From Bimuria novae-zelandiae CBS 107.79 (taxonomy: Eukaryota; Ascomycota; Dothideomycetes; Pleosporales; Didymosphaeriaceae), in NCBI GenBank assembly GCA_010015655.1, contig ML976759.1:124001-188000 (forward strand): 64,000 bases of DNA. Direction: 5' to 3'. The notes below the pieces were generated by a model, which saw only the letters and a list, made by a program, of their open reading frames with translations, did not search any database and had not been told where the DNA came from. The position numbers and the translations under genes were made by a program. Positions 1-10,678 of the stretch are shown here, piece by piece. Within the stretch, counting starts at the first letter, position 1, and the number at the start of each line of letters is the position of its first letter.

Positions 1-1407
1 CACGCCCAACGCCAACCAATATTCGCGCTTCCTACGCCGTCCTGGTTCGGCAGGAGACTGCACGTCGCTGCCAGTGTGATCAACTCACCCCACCGTTGTC
101 GCCGGCTACATGATTGACAAATTAGCATGGCGTCCTATTAATGAGCAGCTCGTACTCAAGTCTTGCGAGTATTTACTCGAACCGCCTCGTGGCGTTTCCT
201 TCCATCATCGCACTTATATACCAGATGGCGAAAGGGCATCCTTGACAGAACAATGTGCGATCGTGATCGTGATATTTGCCGTGTTATCTAGCTACGCAGC
301 GTGTAGTCAGCGACGCGATGTGCAGGTATCTAGAGCGACGGTGCACGGCGTTGATGCCAGAAGCAGATTTGGACCGCCGCCACCTCTTCTGTGCGGGTGC
401 AGCGCTTCTTGTGAATCGACGGCCCAGCTGCGAACCGTGCTGACTACAGTTCGCAGACGCAAGACGCATGGTAGCGGCACCACCGCCAACCAGCACAATC
501 CCAGGAGCTGGAGTGCATCGTGCGGCCAGGCGTCGAGGGATGGATGTTACCAAATATATTGTACAAACAATGCAAGAATCAGGCTTGAACAACAGCCGAT
601 GCGCCGGCCGGGAGGACCAGGGTGAGCACGTTTCCGCACTTCGAGAGTCCTGAGGCTGCCGCTAATCCCTGCCGCTTACTCTCGTCCTCGCCTACACTGT
701 ACGGTCTCCATAAAGGTCACATCAACAGCTCGGACTAGGCTTGACTCTTATATAGCTTCATATTTTCTTTGCTCGCGCTTTCGCGTACGTGACCGCGCAA
801 TCGTCATGGTACCTTGTGACTACATCCTTCGGACTCCTTCCTGGTTGTGCCTCATTGCTGGTCACACAGCCCCACATATACGCCCTCATCACACGTAGGA
901 GCATCAACTGCCACTGCTTTGTCTCATGGAACAACCCTGGGTTACCATGAGTTCGGCAACATGCTGGGGCTTTATTCGTGCCGTGGTCCATTTACCCAGA
1001 CAGGATGTGAAACTATAGACCAACGGCAGGGTATCAACTGACATTAGCATGGCTTCTTTGGCCACCGCCATACGAAGACTCTGGGTTGCAGCTTCCCGCT
1101 GCACAATGTGACTACCAACTTGGACGTTGATTCATCACAACGCATGGCGATACTCTTCAAAAATCGCTTCCACGACTACATTCACACAACGATACCCTTC
1201 TTTCCGTCGCTCTTCCCTACTTCTTCTACCGCCAAATATCCTCTTCCCCCTTTCCTCCTCCAAATTGAAAACACCCGCCGCGCTTTCTTTCTACAGACCC
1301 GCTTGTTATTTCGGAAGAAGTCGAACCCAGGTTACGAGAACGACCACTTTATTCGAATACTGTAGCTCGAGAGCAGCATAAATATCGCGGAAGCGTAACT
1401 GTGCTGG
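1..1407. other. Intergenic, no supported gene
   Basis: No open frame here has convincing protein-like composition, introns or a family signature. The longest plus-strand frame (110-625) is basic and low in hydrophobic residues and looks like chance. The last 300 bases before the F-box gene are pyrimidine-rich on the plus strand (about 1190-1280), as is common in fungal promoters. Confidence 0.5.
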
Positions 1408-2331
1408 ATGGCGTTGCCGGAACCGCATCTCTTACGGCTCCCGAACGAGCTCCTCTTCGACATCAGCGATTTACTATCACCCGACGGCATCCTAGCGCTC
1501 AAGCTTACAAGCCGACGCCTGAACACTGTTTTACCAGCCTTGACGGAGCTAAAGAACCGTAGGCCAAACAAATGCGTCCGTTTCGCTATTGAGAGGCTTT
1601 GCGCCTCGCCGAACGAAAAGCCCGATCATTTACGCTGTATACTCTGCAAAGCGATATACCCTCTAGCCATGTTCGCCTCCTCAAGCAGCCCGGCATGCTT
1701 TCCCCTCGGATTCGCACAAGGTGCGCCTCGGCCCGAGATTGTGGAGATTCCGCCGGGCTACTGCGCCTGGCATGTTAGTCGCCTTGTTCGGGTGATACGC
1801 ACTGAACCTGGGGGGAGGAACGAGTGGGTGAGCGATGTGAAGAGGATGTGTATGCACAGCGGCTGTATCGAAGGCTGGCACGATTGCGACTGTGCGTGTG
1901 ACAGCTGCGGTCACAAGATGGTGAGGACATACACACGGTTCTTAAACAACAAAACCGAATGCAAGAAGTTCCACTTCTGGAGGAACACCGCCGCTGGGCC
2001 AAGCGAAGACTTGCATGAGGATGTTTCCGGGCGATTGTACGTGCAGGAGGTGTGCTGGGTTCCAGGTGAGATTTACTTGAACAACGCAGGTCAAACTAAG
2101 GTTAAAGGCGTAGGTTGTGATCCGTTGGCTGACATAGTGCCAGGCGTCACACCGAAACAGTCTGTCATCCAACTGCCTGTCCATTACCAAGATGTAGCCA
2201 GGTCCGGAACCGAGAAACTACACCACTCTGCTAATTCGCGCCATCCTCGTTGCGGAACGAGTAGCTCTCTCGCCGTCAACTACGACAAGTACACGGCCGC
2301 TGGCGAATTTCTTTGCTCCATGTCCTCGTGA
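1408..2331 (+). CDS. F-box domain protein
   Basis: Single-exon gene, 307 aa, starting at the first ATG of the frame. Residues about 7-45 form an F-box-like helix pair (LLRLPNELLFDISDLL, then ALKLTSRRLNTVLPAL), which in this family binds Skp1 and recruits substrates to an SCF ubiquitin ligase. A cysteine- and histidine-rich middle (about 75-170, with C-x2-C, HxxxC and a WHDCDCACDSC stretch) could bind metal. No leucine-rich or WD repeats follow, so the substrate-binding part is unrecognised. It converges on the next gene with 81 bp between stop codons. F-box assignment is fairly firm; the substrate is unknown. Confidence 0.75.
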   Translation: MALPEPHLLRLPNELLFDISDLLSPDGILALKLTSRRLNTVLPALTELKNRRPNKCVRFAIERLCASPNEKPDHLRCILCKAIYPLAMFASSSSPACFPLGFAQGAPRPEIVEIPPGYCAWHVSRLVRVIRTEPGGRNEWVSDVKRMCMHSGCIEGWHDCDCACDSCGHKMVRTYTRFLNNKTECKKFHFWRNTAAGPSEDLHEDVSGRLYVQEVCWVPGEIYLNNAGQTKVKGVGCDPLADIVPGVTPKQSVIQLPVHYQDVARSGTEKLHHSANSRHPRCGTSSSLAVNYDKYTAAGEFLCSMSS

Positions 2332-2412
2332 ACTTCTTTCACGGTTTTTCCACACTTTTCAAACTTCGAATAATACGGTACGCAGTTGCTAGTTGTAGTT
2401 TTTATTTTATTG

Positions 2413-3181
2413 TTACACCTTGTACTCTTGACTAATTTCTAATCCTTCTCTCTTTTCCAAGTTAATCCCGCTATATCTCGTCGATCTCTCTCGTACCCAG
2501 CTCGCAACGTTGATAAGAATCACCCATTGCGCAGCCATCAGGACAACACCAGCCCACATAGCGCCCTTGGTGAGGGTGTCAAGACTAGAGGCACAGTCTC
2601 TAAGCCACCGCTCATCCCACCCGAATCCAGTGTCTAGTTCCCTGCACACGTTCCTTCCGAAGTTGGCGTCATATCTCCATTGTGATGAGAAGGGAACGTG
2701 CGATGTGAATGCGGTGGGGAGGACGTTGATCAGCAAGGCTGCACTGATGAGCGACAGCGTGATGGCGTGGGTAATGATGTACGTTGCGAAGAGGATCCGA
2801 CATCTCTGCTTTGAAGTTAGCAATGCCGTGTCGAAGCTATGCAAGCATCACAAAGACGCAGAGGAGAGAGAGAATGGCAGCATACCTGAAGTGCACCCAG
2901 CACCCCAATTGCACTCGCAGCAGCAGCTACCAGGTCATACGAAGCCACGAAGGACGTTCCCCAGCTTTCCGCAATGACAGCTACAAGCACAGCAAAACTA
3001 GCAGCATGAAGCATAAGCGTCACAGAAGGCAGTATAATCGCGAGGGCTCTGTCTCAAACAGTCAGCGCCGTCCCCATTCGACATTCTACACAAGTCCGCA
3101 AGCACGCCAGTCAAGCTTCTGCCCAAAAACCTCTGCGGGAGTGCAAACTTACCGGCCCTGCGGGACATCAAGGAAATTCAT
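2413..3181 (-). CDS. Small four-helix integral membrane protein
   Basis: Three exons on the minus strand: 3181-3153, 3048-2886 and 2805-2413, giving 194 aa. Both introns (104 and 80 nt) have GT...AG borders and keep the frame: exon 1 ends with two bases of an Arg codon completed by exon 2, and exon 3 joins in phase 0. Four hydrophobic segments are visible, at about 12-35, 43-63, 68-92 and 155-180, with a polar loop holding a Cys and an FGWDERWL stretch between helices 3 and 4. This layout resembles MARVEL or tetraspan-like fungal membrane proteins, but I see no diagnostic motif. Function unknown. Confidence 0.7.
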
Positions 3182-4568
3182 GACGGCGTTAAACGTTGAT
3201 GCGGAACTCGGAACACGCGGAATACACAGTAGAGCGTATGGATGTGCCGACGACGAGGTCTGGAGGAGGACGGCCGTCTCACGACGTTATGTTTATGCTC
3301 GTGCGCGCAGCGCCGGACGAGGTTCTTTGGGCGTTCCCGCGTTGGCGTCAGACGCAGCTATCCGGCGTTTCCGGACGGCAAGTTCCCGGAGCGCTACACT
3401 TTACGTCATGCAGATTCCGGATCACGATTCACGATGCACATCTTAATGGTTCCCCACGCTCGTCGCGCAACACAGGGCGCGTCGCAGACGTGCTTTCGAG
3501 CTCTAAATATTCGTTTTTCTGTGCGCAGGATGCTGACTTTGTGTGTAGGCGGGCAGAGGTAGGATGGTAAAGGCGGGGTTGTGCAAGGCTGATGGACGTT
3601 GCGTTGGTAATCGTGAGCCCGTGCATGTGGACGAGCGTTTGGTTTTGCAGCCTCTTTGGGCTGATCCTTGCTTAGGCAGCATCCATGATCCATGGCTTAT
3701 ACAAACTTCTGACACGAGGACAGGCTGACTTACTACTGTTAGTTGTCATCAATGTACTGTTTACGACGCTATCTCTTTTTAGTTCTTGAGGTTTTCACAA
3801 GTGCGTCTGTTGAGATAGCGGTACACAACATGTGAACACATTCAACGCGTTGGGAGGCTCTGCATCGGACGGGTAGATGCGAATCGGGCTGCTGGGATTC
3901 ATCGGGAGATCGGCACCATGTGGCGCGTGCGCGCTAGTCAGGTTCTCGATGTCATTCGACGAATCGTGTGATGTCGGCGCGTAGTCGTGTTTTGCACTCT
4001 ACACCGCTTTCACAGATACCATACTATTGTTTAGTAGTAGTGAATTGGTTAAGTGAACTTTTGGACGAGCGTTCGGATGGTGTGGTGGAGGGGTGAGGAA
4101 AGGGGAGCAGAGACGAGAGTCCAGCATAGGTCGTATCCTTCAATTATCGACCTTTGAAAAGGTGGTAATTTTCTGCGATGGGTGGGGCCGGATGCACGAG
4201 AGGAAAGCATTGTAGAAGATTAGGGGATGTTGAGGAAGAAGTTTTTGAGGGCCGAGCGATGACGATGGAAGGAACAAGATTTGCAGGACTGGCGCGGTGA
4301 ACGGACAGCTATCGTCTCCGGACGTCGTATCTGGATCACGCATGTGGATACATCATCGTAAAATAAAGAGCAGGTACCAAAGGAAAAGGCGCGAAGATGG
4401 AGCTGCCACGGCCAAGGTCGAAGCAAGCAAAGAGCACGTTCAGTATCGATCGAACAGCAAGAATCGAATGCATCCGATAGGTTACGCATTGCTATTAATC
4501 GCTACACCAATTCCATGTGTACGCAGTAAACCTCGATTGCCCAAGCGTTTCTCGGAAGCAAGACACAC
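3182..4568. other. Intergenic, upstream of the membrane protein gene
   Basis: About 1.4 kb. It must hold the promoter of the minus-strand four-helix protein and the 3' end of the xylose reductase gene. Several overlapping short frames exist, but none has recognisable composition or splice structure. Confidence 0.45.
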
Positions 4569-5814
4569 TCACGCGAAGACGTAGCAAGGGATACCGTACT
4601 GCACCGCGTTAGCAACCATCTCTCGCGCCAAGAACCACACCCCCAGACTCACATTTGTCGGTACATTGAACTTGAGGTTAATATTCAAGTCCGAGATCTT
4701 CTGGATCTCGTCCTCGGCAAGATCAAAGCTCGTAACATCTAAGTTCTGCGCCAATCGCTTCTTATCGTTGCTCTTCGGGATAACCGCCAAACCGCGCTGC
4801 GTCGCCCACCTCAGCAGCACCTGCGCCGCGCTCTTACCGTGCTTGTCCGCAATTCCCGTGATCAGGTCGTGCTGGAGCAGCGGCTGCGTGTCCGCGGCGA
4901 CCTTCATGTCGCACTCGATGAACGACGCCGGGCCGAACGACGAGTACGCGGTAATAGCGATACCGCGCTCCTTCGCCAGTTTCACCAGGTTCTCCTGCGT
5001 GAAGTACGGATGATGTTCGATCTGCAGGACCGCAGGCGTGATCTCCGCATACGTGAAGAGGTCCAACAGCAGCGCGCCCGTGTAATTGCTCACGCCGACG
5101 CTCTTCGCCAGGCCTTTCTTCTTGAGCTGCTCGACAGCTTTCCACGTGCTCTCGAGACTCGCCTTGCTGTGCTCGATCTGCGTGCCCGCGTCGTCAACGT
5201 ACCACCCGGGCGGGTACCGCACTTCAGGCGCGACGTACTTGATGGCGACAGGGAAGTGGATCAGATACAGGTCAAAGTAATCGATGCCCCAGTCGGCGAG
5301 CTGCTTGCGGGTGATTGGCTCCACTTGCTCGGCGTCGTGGAACGAGTTCCACAGCTTGGACGTTATGAAGAGGTCGGAGCGCTGGACGAGGCCGTCTTTG
5401 ATGGCGCGCGCGATGCCCGCGCCGCACTCGACTTCGTTGCCGTAATCTATATTTCTCCATCAGCTGAACCGTTCGCATCTCCTCGGAAACTCCAAAATTC
5501 AAGAAAAGGCGGGAATAGCCTCCGTGTGCAGGGATCCCTAATGCCACCGGGACTTCGGCGCTCGGGCCCGTCGTCAGGCCTCGTTCTTCTCCCTATATTC
5601 TTCCGCTCGAACTCGGTACGAGAGCCTGATTCAAGAAAGGAAATGGGATGGTGGAGAGGTTGTATGTACCGCAAGCGCCATCGAAAAGCCTGTAACCTGT
5701 CTTGATGGCCTCGTAGACCTGGTCCGCACACGTCGCGTTGTCTACTTTCCACAGGCCAAAGCCCACTTGGGGCATCTTGTTCCCGTCATTGAGCTCGATG
5801 GAGGGGACTGACAT
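4569..5814 (-). CDS. xyl1: D-xylose reductase (aldo-keto reductase)
   Basis: Three exons: 5814-5670, 5446-4653 and 4598-4569, 322 aa, the normal size for fungal xylose reductases. Introns of 223 and 54 nt have GT...AG ends. The 9-residue last exon (YGIPCYVFA) restores a family-typical C-terminus. The AKR catalytic tetrad is present: Asp45, Tyr50, Lys79 and His112 ([11 protein letters not shown]). The coenzyme loop reads [13 protein letters not shown], the K-S-N-x2-R signature for the 2'-phosphate of NADPH. The enzyme reduces D-xylose to xylitol in the cytosol, the first step of fungal pentose catabolism; it may also act on L-arabinose. The start is the first ATG before the conserved MPQVGFGLW strand. 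Confidence 0.93.
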
Positions 5815-7033
5815 CGTAGGTGTGCAATTACAAGAATATAGACGAAATATGGTATACGAGGGCAGCGCTTCAACAAGCAAGAAGGGCGGATAGGAAGCCA
5901 AAGCAGAGGGGGAGGAACCTTATATACGGCCGCGTAAATAGAAGCGCCCGGTCGCCTCAGATCAAGCGTGCTTCCTAGATGTGTGTGACGGCATGGCGGG
6001 ATGTGTGCATACCTGCGTGTTCGCGTACCGCGCCGTGGATAGACGACCCTACATGGCGACCGTGGCATCGGTGACGCTGGGCCAGTGGCGGGTGAGCTTG
6101 TATTCTGCCATTCATCCTATCCTCGAGTTCACACGTACCCGAGATGCTGGGCTATGGCTTCTCGTGTAGCTGCGAACGCACATAAGCTGCGTCTGTACGA
6201 GAGATGGAACGCCTCGTGGAGCTTTCATCCATCTGATGCTTCACCGGCGTCAGGGCTGAATATTATCCACTCATGCGGCGCAACCTCCCCGATGTGTTCC
6301 TGGAGGAAAAATTTTGAAGGATCGCCGCACGGCGTGGGATGCCTCCCGATGGTTTGACCATGGTGGTTAGAGGGGCCGTAGTGGGGTATGGGCGCTTGCC
6401 CTCTGCGCGTCGCGGGTAATGTCGTGCACTTGAGGCACCGGATAATATCAACGCCCAAAGAACCGCCTCGCGAAAGATTTTAGGACCTTGGGACGGGGCG
6501 TCTGGCGGCGGACGTGCTCTAAGGAGGGACTTGGAGGGGTAGCTTCGTCTTTCTATGAAACCCACCCACGGTACCTCTTCCAAGCATCTTTTTGAACAGT
6601 TACAATATCCCGAAACCAGCACCGTAGGAATATGCTCGCACAAGTCCCAAGCCTGGCGTGTGATCTGCCCGCTCGAAATCTGCTCATGAGCCTTATCATT
6701 TTGATTGAGCAAGAGAGTGTTGAGATTGTGCGGTGATCACGATACCGCGCTTGGTGAGTGCACGTGGTGTATTTCGGAGGCATAACGTGCATGCTATGGC
6801 TTGGGGCGATCATAATACAGCTTTTAGTGCGTACCACAGGTAGATATTGCTGGTGCAGTGGTTATGAAGAGGAGGCTCGGCGTGGAATGCACTCAGGAAA
6901 GGCGGGAGGTAGGAGAGCAACATCTTACACTGACTGTAACAATGAGGTACCAAGTTCTTTAAATCCATTCCTATCACTTCTCGTTCTTCACCATATGCTT
7001 TTTCAATCCTTCTCTCCCCATCCGCACGTTCCC
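5815..7033. other. Intergenic, no supported gene
   Basis: Promoter side of xylose reductase on the left and the 3' flank of the enal reductase gene on the right. A 149-residue minus-strand frame at 6263-6712 is rich in Arg, Ser and Pro without family features and is probably chance. Confidence 0.45.
5919..5926 (-). promoter_or_regulatory. Candidate TATA box of the xylose reductase gene
   Basis: TATATAAG on the minus strand lies about 105 bp upstream of the xylose reductase ATG, a plausible position for a TATA element of an inducible fungal gene. Seen in sequence only; no expression evidence. Confidence 0.35.
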
Positions 7034-8101
7034 CTACGCCTTCAGCTCCGTAACCAACTTCCCCTGATTCGCCCCCTCGAACAACATCATCCACGTCCTT
7101 GGTATATCCTCGAATTTCGTCTGCACAACCGTCTCCTCCTGATCCTGCATCTTAATCTTCCCCTCTTGCACCGCTTTCCGAAGGTGTCCCATATTCTCCG
7201 GCCCCTTCCCCTTCGCAAACGCATCCAGCACAATGAACCCTTTAATCTCAATCCTATTCATAATCACCTCGGTCCAGTTCTTCAAGTGCGTCGCCTCGGG
7301 GTCGTTATACGTGGAGATGGATCCGCACGCGGCGACACGCCCGAAGCGCTTCACGCGTTTAAGCATGAGGTCGAGGATGTGGCCGCCCACGTTGTCGAAG
7401 TAGACGTCGACGTAGCCCTCGGTGGCTTTGGCGAGGTCGGCTTGGAATGAGGAGGACTTGTAGTCGACGCATATGTCGGCTCCGAGGGATTCTACCCAGC
7501 GACACTTCTTCGCGCCGCCTGCGATACCGATGACCTTTTTACAGCCTAGGACGCGCTTCGCGATCTGCACGACCATGCTGCCTGTGGACCCGGCGGCGCC
7601 GCTGACTACGACGACGTCGTCAGCCGTCGTGCGGACCACCTCGGTGAGTCCGTACCACGCCGTTATCCCCGGCCCGCCGAGAGCCCCGATGTAGTGCGTC
7701 GCCTTGATGCCCGCGGCGGGGTCCTCCTGGATAGGCGTGCACGCCGCCGCGTCGAGCACTTTGTACTCCTGCCAGTCTGTGATGCACGATACGAGGGTAT
7801 CTTCTTTCAAGTTGGCTGCTTTGGACTGCACGACTTCGCCGATGCCGTAGGAGCGCATAGCTTCGCCGGCGCGCACGGGAGGCGCGTACAGACGGTCGGC
7901 GTCGGCATCGGCCTGGATCCAGCCGCGCTGGGCGGGGTCGTTGGAGAGGTATTTCAGCTTAATGAGGACTTGGTTGTCGGCGAGTGGGGCAATGTCAGTG
8001 GTGCGGAGGGAGAAGGTTGCGTTGGGGCCGTCTAGCTGAACGTTCGTTTTTGGGGGGTTAGCGAGGATCCATTGGCGGGTTTGCTTGGGGAGGGGCGCCA
8101 T
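7034..8101 (-). CDS. NADP-dependent enal/enone reductase (MDR, PTGR1-like)
   Basis: Single exon, 355 aa, the length of the leukotriene-B4 12-hydroxydehydrogenase / 2-alkenal reductase family of zinc-free medium-chain reductases. I place the start at the ATG giving MAPLPKQTRQWILANPP, matching the family N-terminus; the open frame continues 64 codons upstream but without family similarity. Family marks are the lid motif YIGALGGPGITAWYGL (about 132-147), the Rossmann loop SGAAGSTGSMVVQIAK (about 165-180) and YFDNVGG (about 240). There are no zinc-ligand cysteines. The expected reaction is NADPH reduction of alpha,beta-unsaturated aldehydes or ketones, a detoxification role. Physiological substrate unknown. 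Confidence 0.9.
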   Translation of the reverse strand: MAPLPKQTRQWILANPPKTNVQLDGPNATFSLRTTDIAPLADNQVLIKLKYLSNDPAQRGWIQADADADRLYAPPVRAGEAMRSYGIGEVVQSKAANLKEDTLVSCITDWQEYKVLDAAACTPIQEDPAAGIKATHYIGALGGPGITAWYGLTEVVRTTADDVVVVSGAAGSTGSMVVQIAKRVLGCKKVIGIAGGAKKCRWVESLGADICVDYKSSSFQADLAKATEGYVDVYFDNVGGHILDLMLKRVKRFGRVAACGSISTYNDPEATHLKNWTEVIMNRIEIKGFIVLDAFAKGKGPENMGHLRKAVQEGKIKMQDQEETVVQTKFEDIPRTWMMLFEGANQGKLVTELKA

Positions 8102-8770
8102 TGTAAAACCTGTGAGATGTTGCCGTTGAGCGGAGGTGTACGAAGGACACAATGCCGGAGGGAGGAGGAAGTGCTCTGGAAATAGCAAGGTCGAAGCAAG
8201 AGTTAAGTAGAGATTAGTATTCCTGAAGTACGAGGGGAGAATGATAGAGCTGCTGCCCGCTTCTTCCCCGCATTTTGATTTCGAAGCAGACATTAAAAAC
8301 TAGGATGGTGACGGTTTAAGTGCTTCGGTTCGCCGTAGTTACGCAATGCGTCGATTCTCCGACGTCGGCCACGAGGTCGGCGACCCATCACTAGGAACGG
8401 CCCGCTCGCTGCAGCGAGACATGGACGAGATATCTCTGGGCCGTGACCTGGCGAGGCCGACGGCTGCCGGTAGCCGCGAAGGTATTCGGACCTTCTGGTC
8501 GTGGTGTTGAGGGGTAGTGGAGGTTGGCTGGACCGCCGAGGTACATGACTCGTGTCACGCTAAAGTGGATGCAGGTCCCAGTCTCCATCCACAATTTACA
8601 CAATAGCATGCACATCGTTCATGCCAGATACTGCTAGAAACAACTTTCCTTCATGCGCCAAAACGAAGTCCATCTCAAGTACGTGCTCTAACAGCTAAAT
8701 ACTATCCAAGTGCAATGTGCGGCCTCCATCGGTCAAAGTCGGCAAACGACCTGGATATGCTTCCCTCACT
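8102..8770. other. Intergenic, no supported gene
   Basis: Upstream region of the enal reductase and 3' flank of the coiled-coil protein gene. Nothing recognisable. Confidence 0.5.
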
Positions 8771-9970
8771 TTAAAAGATGTCGGTCGAAAGGTTGGAAGC
8801 ACTTCGCTCGTGTTCCGCAGCGTCCTTGCGGTCCTTTTGTGCATCAAGCTTGGGTGCCTCGAGCTCCACGAGCTTTTCTATCATGTCGAAATCAAACTGA
8901 TTGAAGTGAACTGGAGTTTTTCCCGCAGCGGCAGCCTTTTTTCTTCCTTCTCGCTCCCTCACCATCGTCACATCGTCTCCTGAATCCTTTGGTCCAAACC
9001 CCCAACGCAGCGCCTGCTCCCTCGCCATCCTCTCCAGCTCCTCCTCTCGTATCGCCGCCATACCGCCCTCCTTCTGCATCCTCTTCCCAGCCATATCCAT
9101 TTCCCGATCCCGCCTCATAGCCTCCTCCAACTCCATCTGATTCTGCGCATTCTCCTCACTCTCACTCGAATACGTGCTGAGCCTCCCAGGTCCCCACCTC
9201 TTTATATCCTGCCAACTCTGCTTCCTCCTTGCCGCCTCCCACTTCTTCCTCTGCGGCGCCACCATCCTATCCTTCTCCCTATCTTCCCGCATAACCGTTT
9301 GAAGTTCCTGCCACGCAACGTAGTCCACCCCCACACCCTCTGAACACACCTCTGCCAACTTCTCCCTGTCGGCAAGCCAATCGCGCGTCTCCATCACGGC
9401 GTTGTACATCTGGACAGTAGACCAGGTGTCTCCCTTCATCTTGACTTCCCCGCCGTCCTGCTCCTTGAGGTTCCGCTCCGTGGCGGGAAGCGCAGCGTAC
9501 TTGGTCACCCTCCAGTTCTTGCTGACTAGGCGCGGGTGCGCGGCAAAGCTCTGGGCGAGCGCGACGAGCGCTTCGTCGTTGGTGTAGCCGAGGCCTTTGG
9601 CCGTGTTGGAGTCCGCGAGGGAGCTGTCGTAGCGGATCCAGTAGATGCGTTTGGACTCCGGGGTTGCGGTTGGTGTCGTCTTGTTCGTAGTCTCGTTTTC
9701 GGTTTCCGGCGTGGACCGCGCGGTAGAAGTGGTCGTGTCCATCTTATCGTGCGGTTGAGCTTGGTCAGTTTCCGGGATGGACTGGGTAGCGGGCACTTGC
9801 GTGTTCATATTGGGAGGGGAGTGACTGTGGGCGGAGTCGGGCTGGGCGGAGTGTGTTTGTTTGGTGTCCATGACTTTAGGGCGATTGGGAGCAAGCTCGG
9901 CGGAGCAAGCGCTGGAAACTTCACGCTTTCCGGTGACGGTGAGGTGAGTCTGTGAGCGCTGCCGCTTCAT
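8771..9970 (-). CDS. Hypothetical protein with charged coiled-coil C-terminal half
   Basis: Single exon, 399 aa, starting at an ATG. The first 105 residues are a low-complexity Thr/Ser/Pro/Gln tail, probably disordered. Residues about 108-205 look like a compact conserved domain beginning YWIRYDSSLADSNTAKGLGY and running through TWSTVQMYNAVMETRDWLADR. The rest is very rich in Arg, Lys and Glu with long predicted helices (about 210-390). I do not recognise the family. Codon use and composition look like a real gene, and the opposite-strand frames look like shadows. Confidence 0.7.
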   Translation of the reverse strand: MKRQRSQTHLTVTGKREVSSACSAELAPNRPKVMDTKQTHSAQPDSAHSHSPPNMNTQVPATQSIPETDQAQPHDKMDTTTSTARSTPETENETTNKTTPTATPESKRIYWIRYDSSLADSNTAKGLGYTNDEALVALAQSFAAHPRLVSKNWRVTKYAALPATERNLKEQDGGEVKMKGDTWSTVQMYNAVMETRDWLADREKLAEVCSEGVGVDYVAWQELQTVMREDREKDRMVAPQRKKWEAARRKQSWQDIKRWGPGRLSTYSSESEENAQNQMELEEAMRRDREMDMAGKRMQKEGGMAAIREEELERMAREQALRWGFGPKDSGDDVTMVREREGRKKAAAAGKTPVHFNQFDFDMIEKLVELEAPKLDAQKDRKDAAEHERSASNLSTDIF

Positions 9971-10678
9971 GTTGCGGCTGGTGGGTATATGCTCCTAAGG
10001 TAACGTGTGCGGGCTTTCGCAATTTGAGCAGTCGATAAATACTTCGTGACGCCGAGACTAGTTGCTTGCTCTTCCAAGGTTGAAGGCCAATAGCGTGATC
10101 AGACCGCATGTGACGTTCGTCTGTGAATGTTAAGCGATTTTGACCGCTCACGTGCAGAGGTGGTTGTGGTTGACAATTGCTACCATGCTTGATGAGGAAT
10201 CAACCTACATACGCCACGACATTGCCATTCTCGCGCCAGTGGGTGTAGATCGGCTTGCAGGATCCACTAATAAACGGGTACTCTGACTGGGCATCGTGCG
10301 TCCACTCCACTGCTTCTCTGGTACGCCCCCACCCAGTGAATCTTCCGCTCCTGCTCAACAACAATAACAACGCGCCTGCTCAGCGTTCGAGATGCTGCAG
10401 CTCAGTTGAGGTCCAAAAAGATTCGACCGCAGTGGTTGATTTCGCGTAACTGATTCCTGCCAAGATGGCCATACAATCGTCAATTGAACCTGAATTTAGT
10501 TTCGTTATAAAAGTATGTGACATGTGAATCTCATACCTGCCATATAGTAGGCATACATACCAACTCTAGAGACCGGCAAGCCTTTTTGAAGCCCCAATAG
10601 AATGGAAGTCATGGGCGTGTGGTTCAGACACATCTGGATTCGAGTGCACCGGTGCACCGGTGCCCTTTGGCAAAGATA
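9971..10678. other. Intergenic, no supported gene
   Basis: About 700 bp between the divergent upstream side of the coiled-coil gene and the 3' end of the transporter. No gene seen. A short perfect repeat (gtgcaccggtgcaccggtgc) sits at about 10645-10664. Confidence 0.5.

Noticed and set aside
110..625. 171-codon frame near the window start
   Set aside because: No domain, no splice signals and chance-like composition.
4839..5705. 288-codon plus-strand frame opposite the xylose reductase
   Set aside because: It is the shadow of a strongly conserved enzyme and is Arg/Val-rich without family features; the minus strand fully explains the locus.
7034..8293. Longer N-terminus (64 extra residues) for the enal reductase
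   Set aside because: The family begins at the MAPLPKQ methionine (8101); the extension shows no similarity and would be 5' leader.
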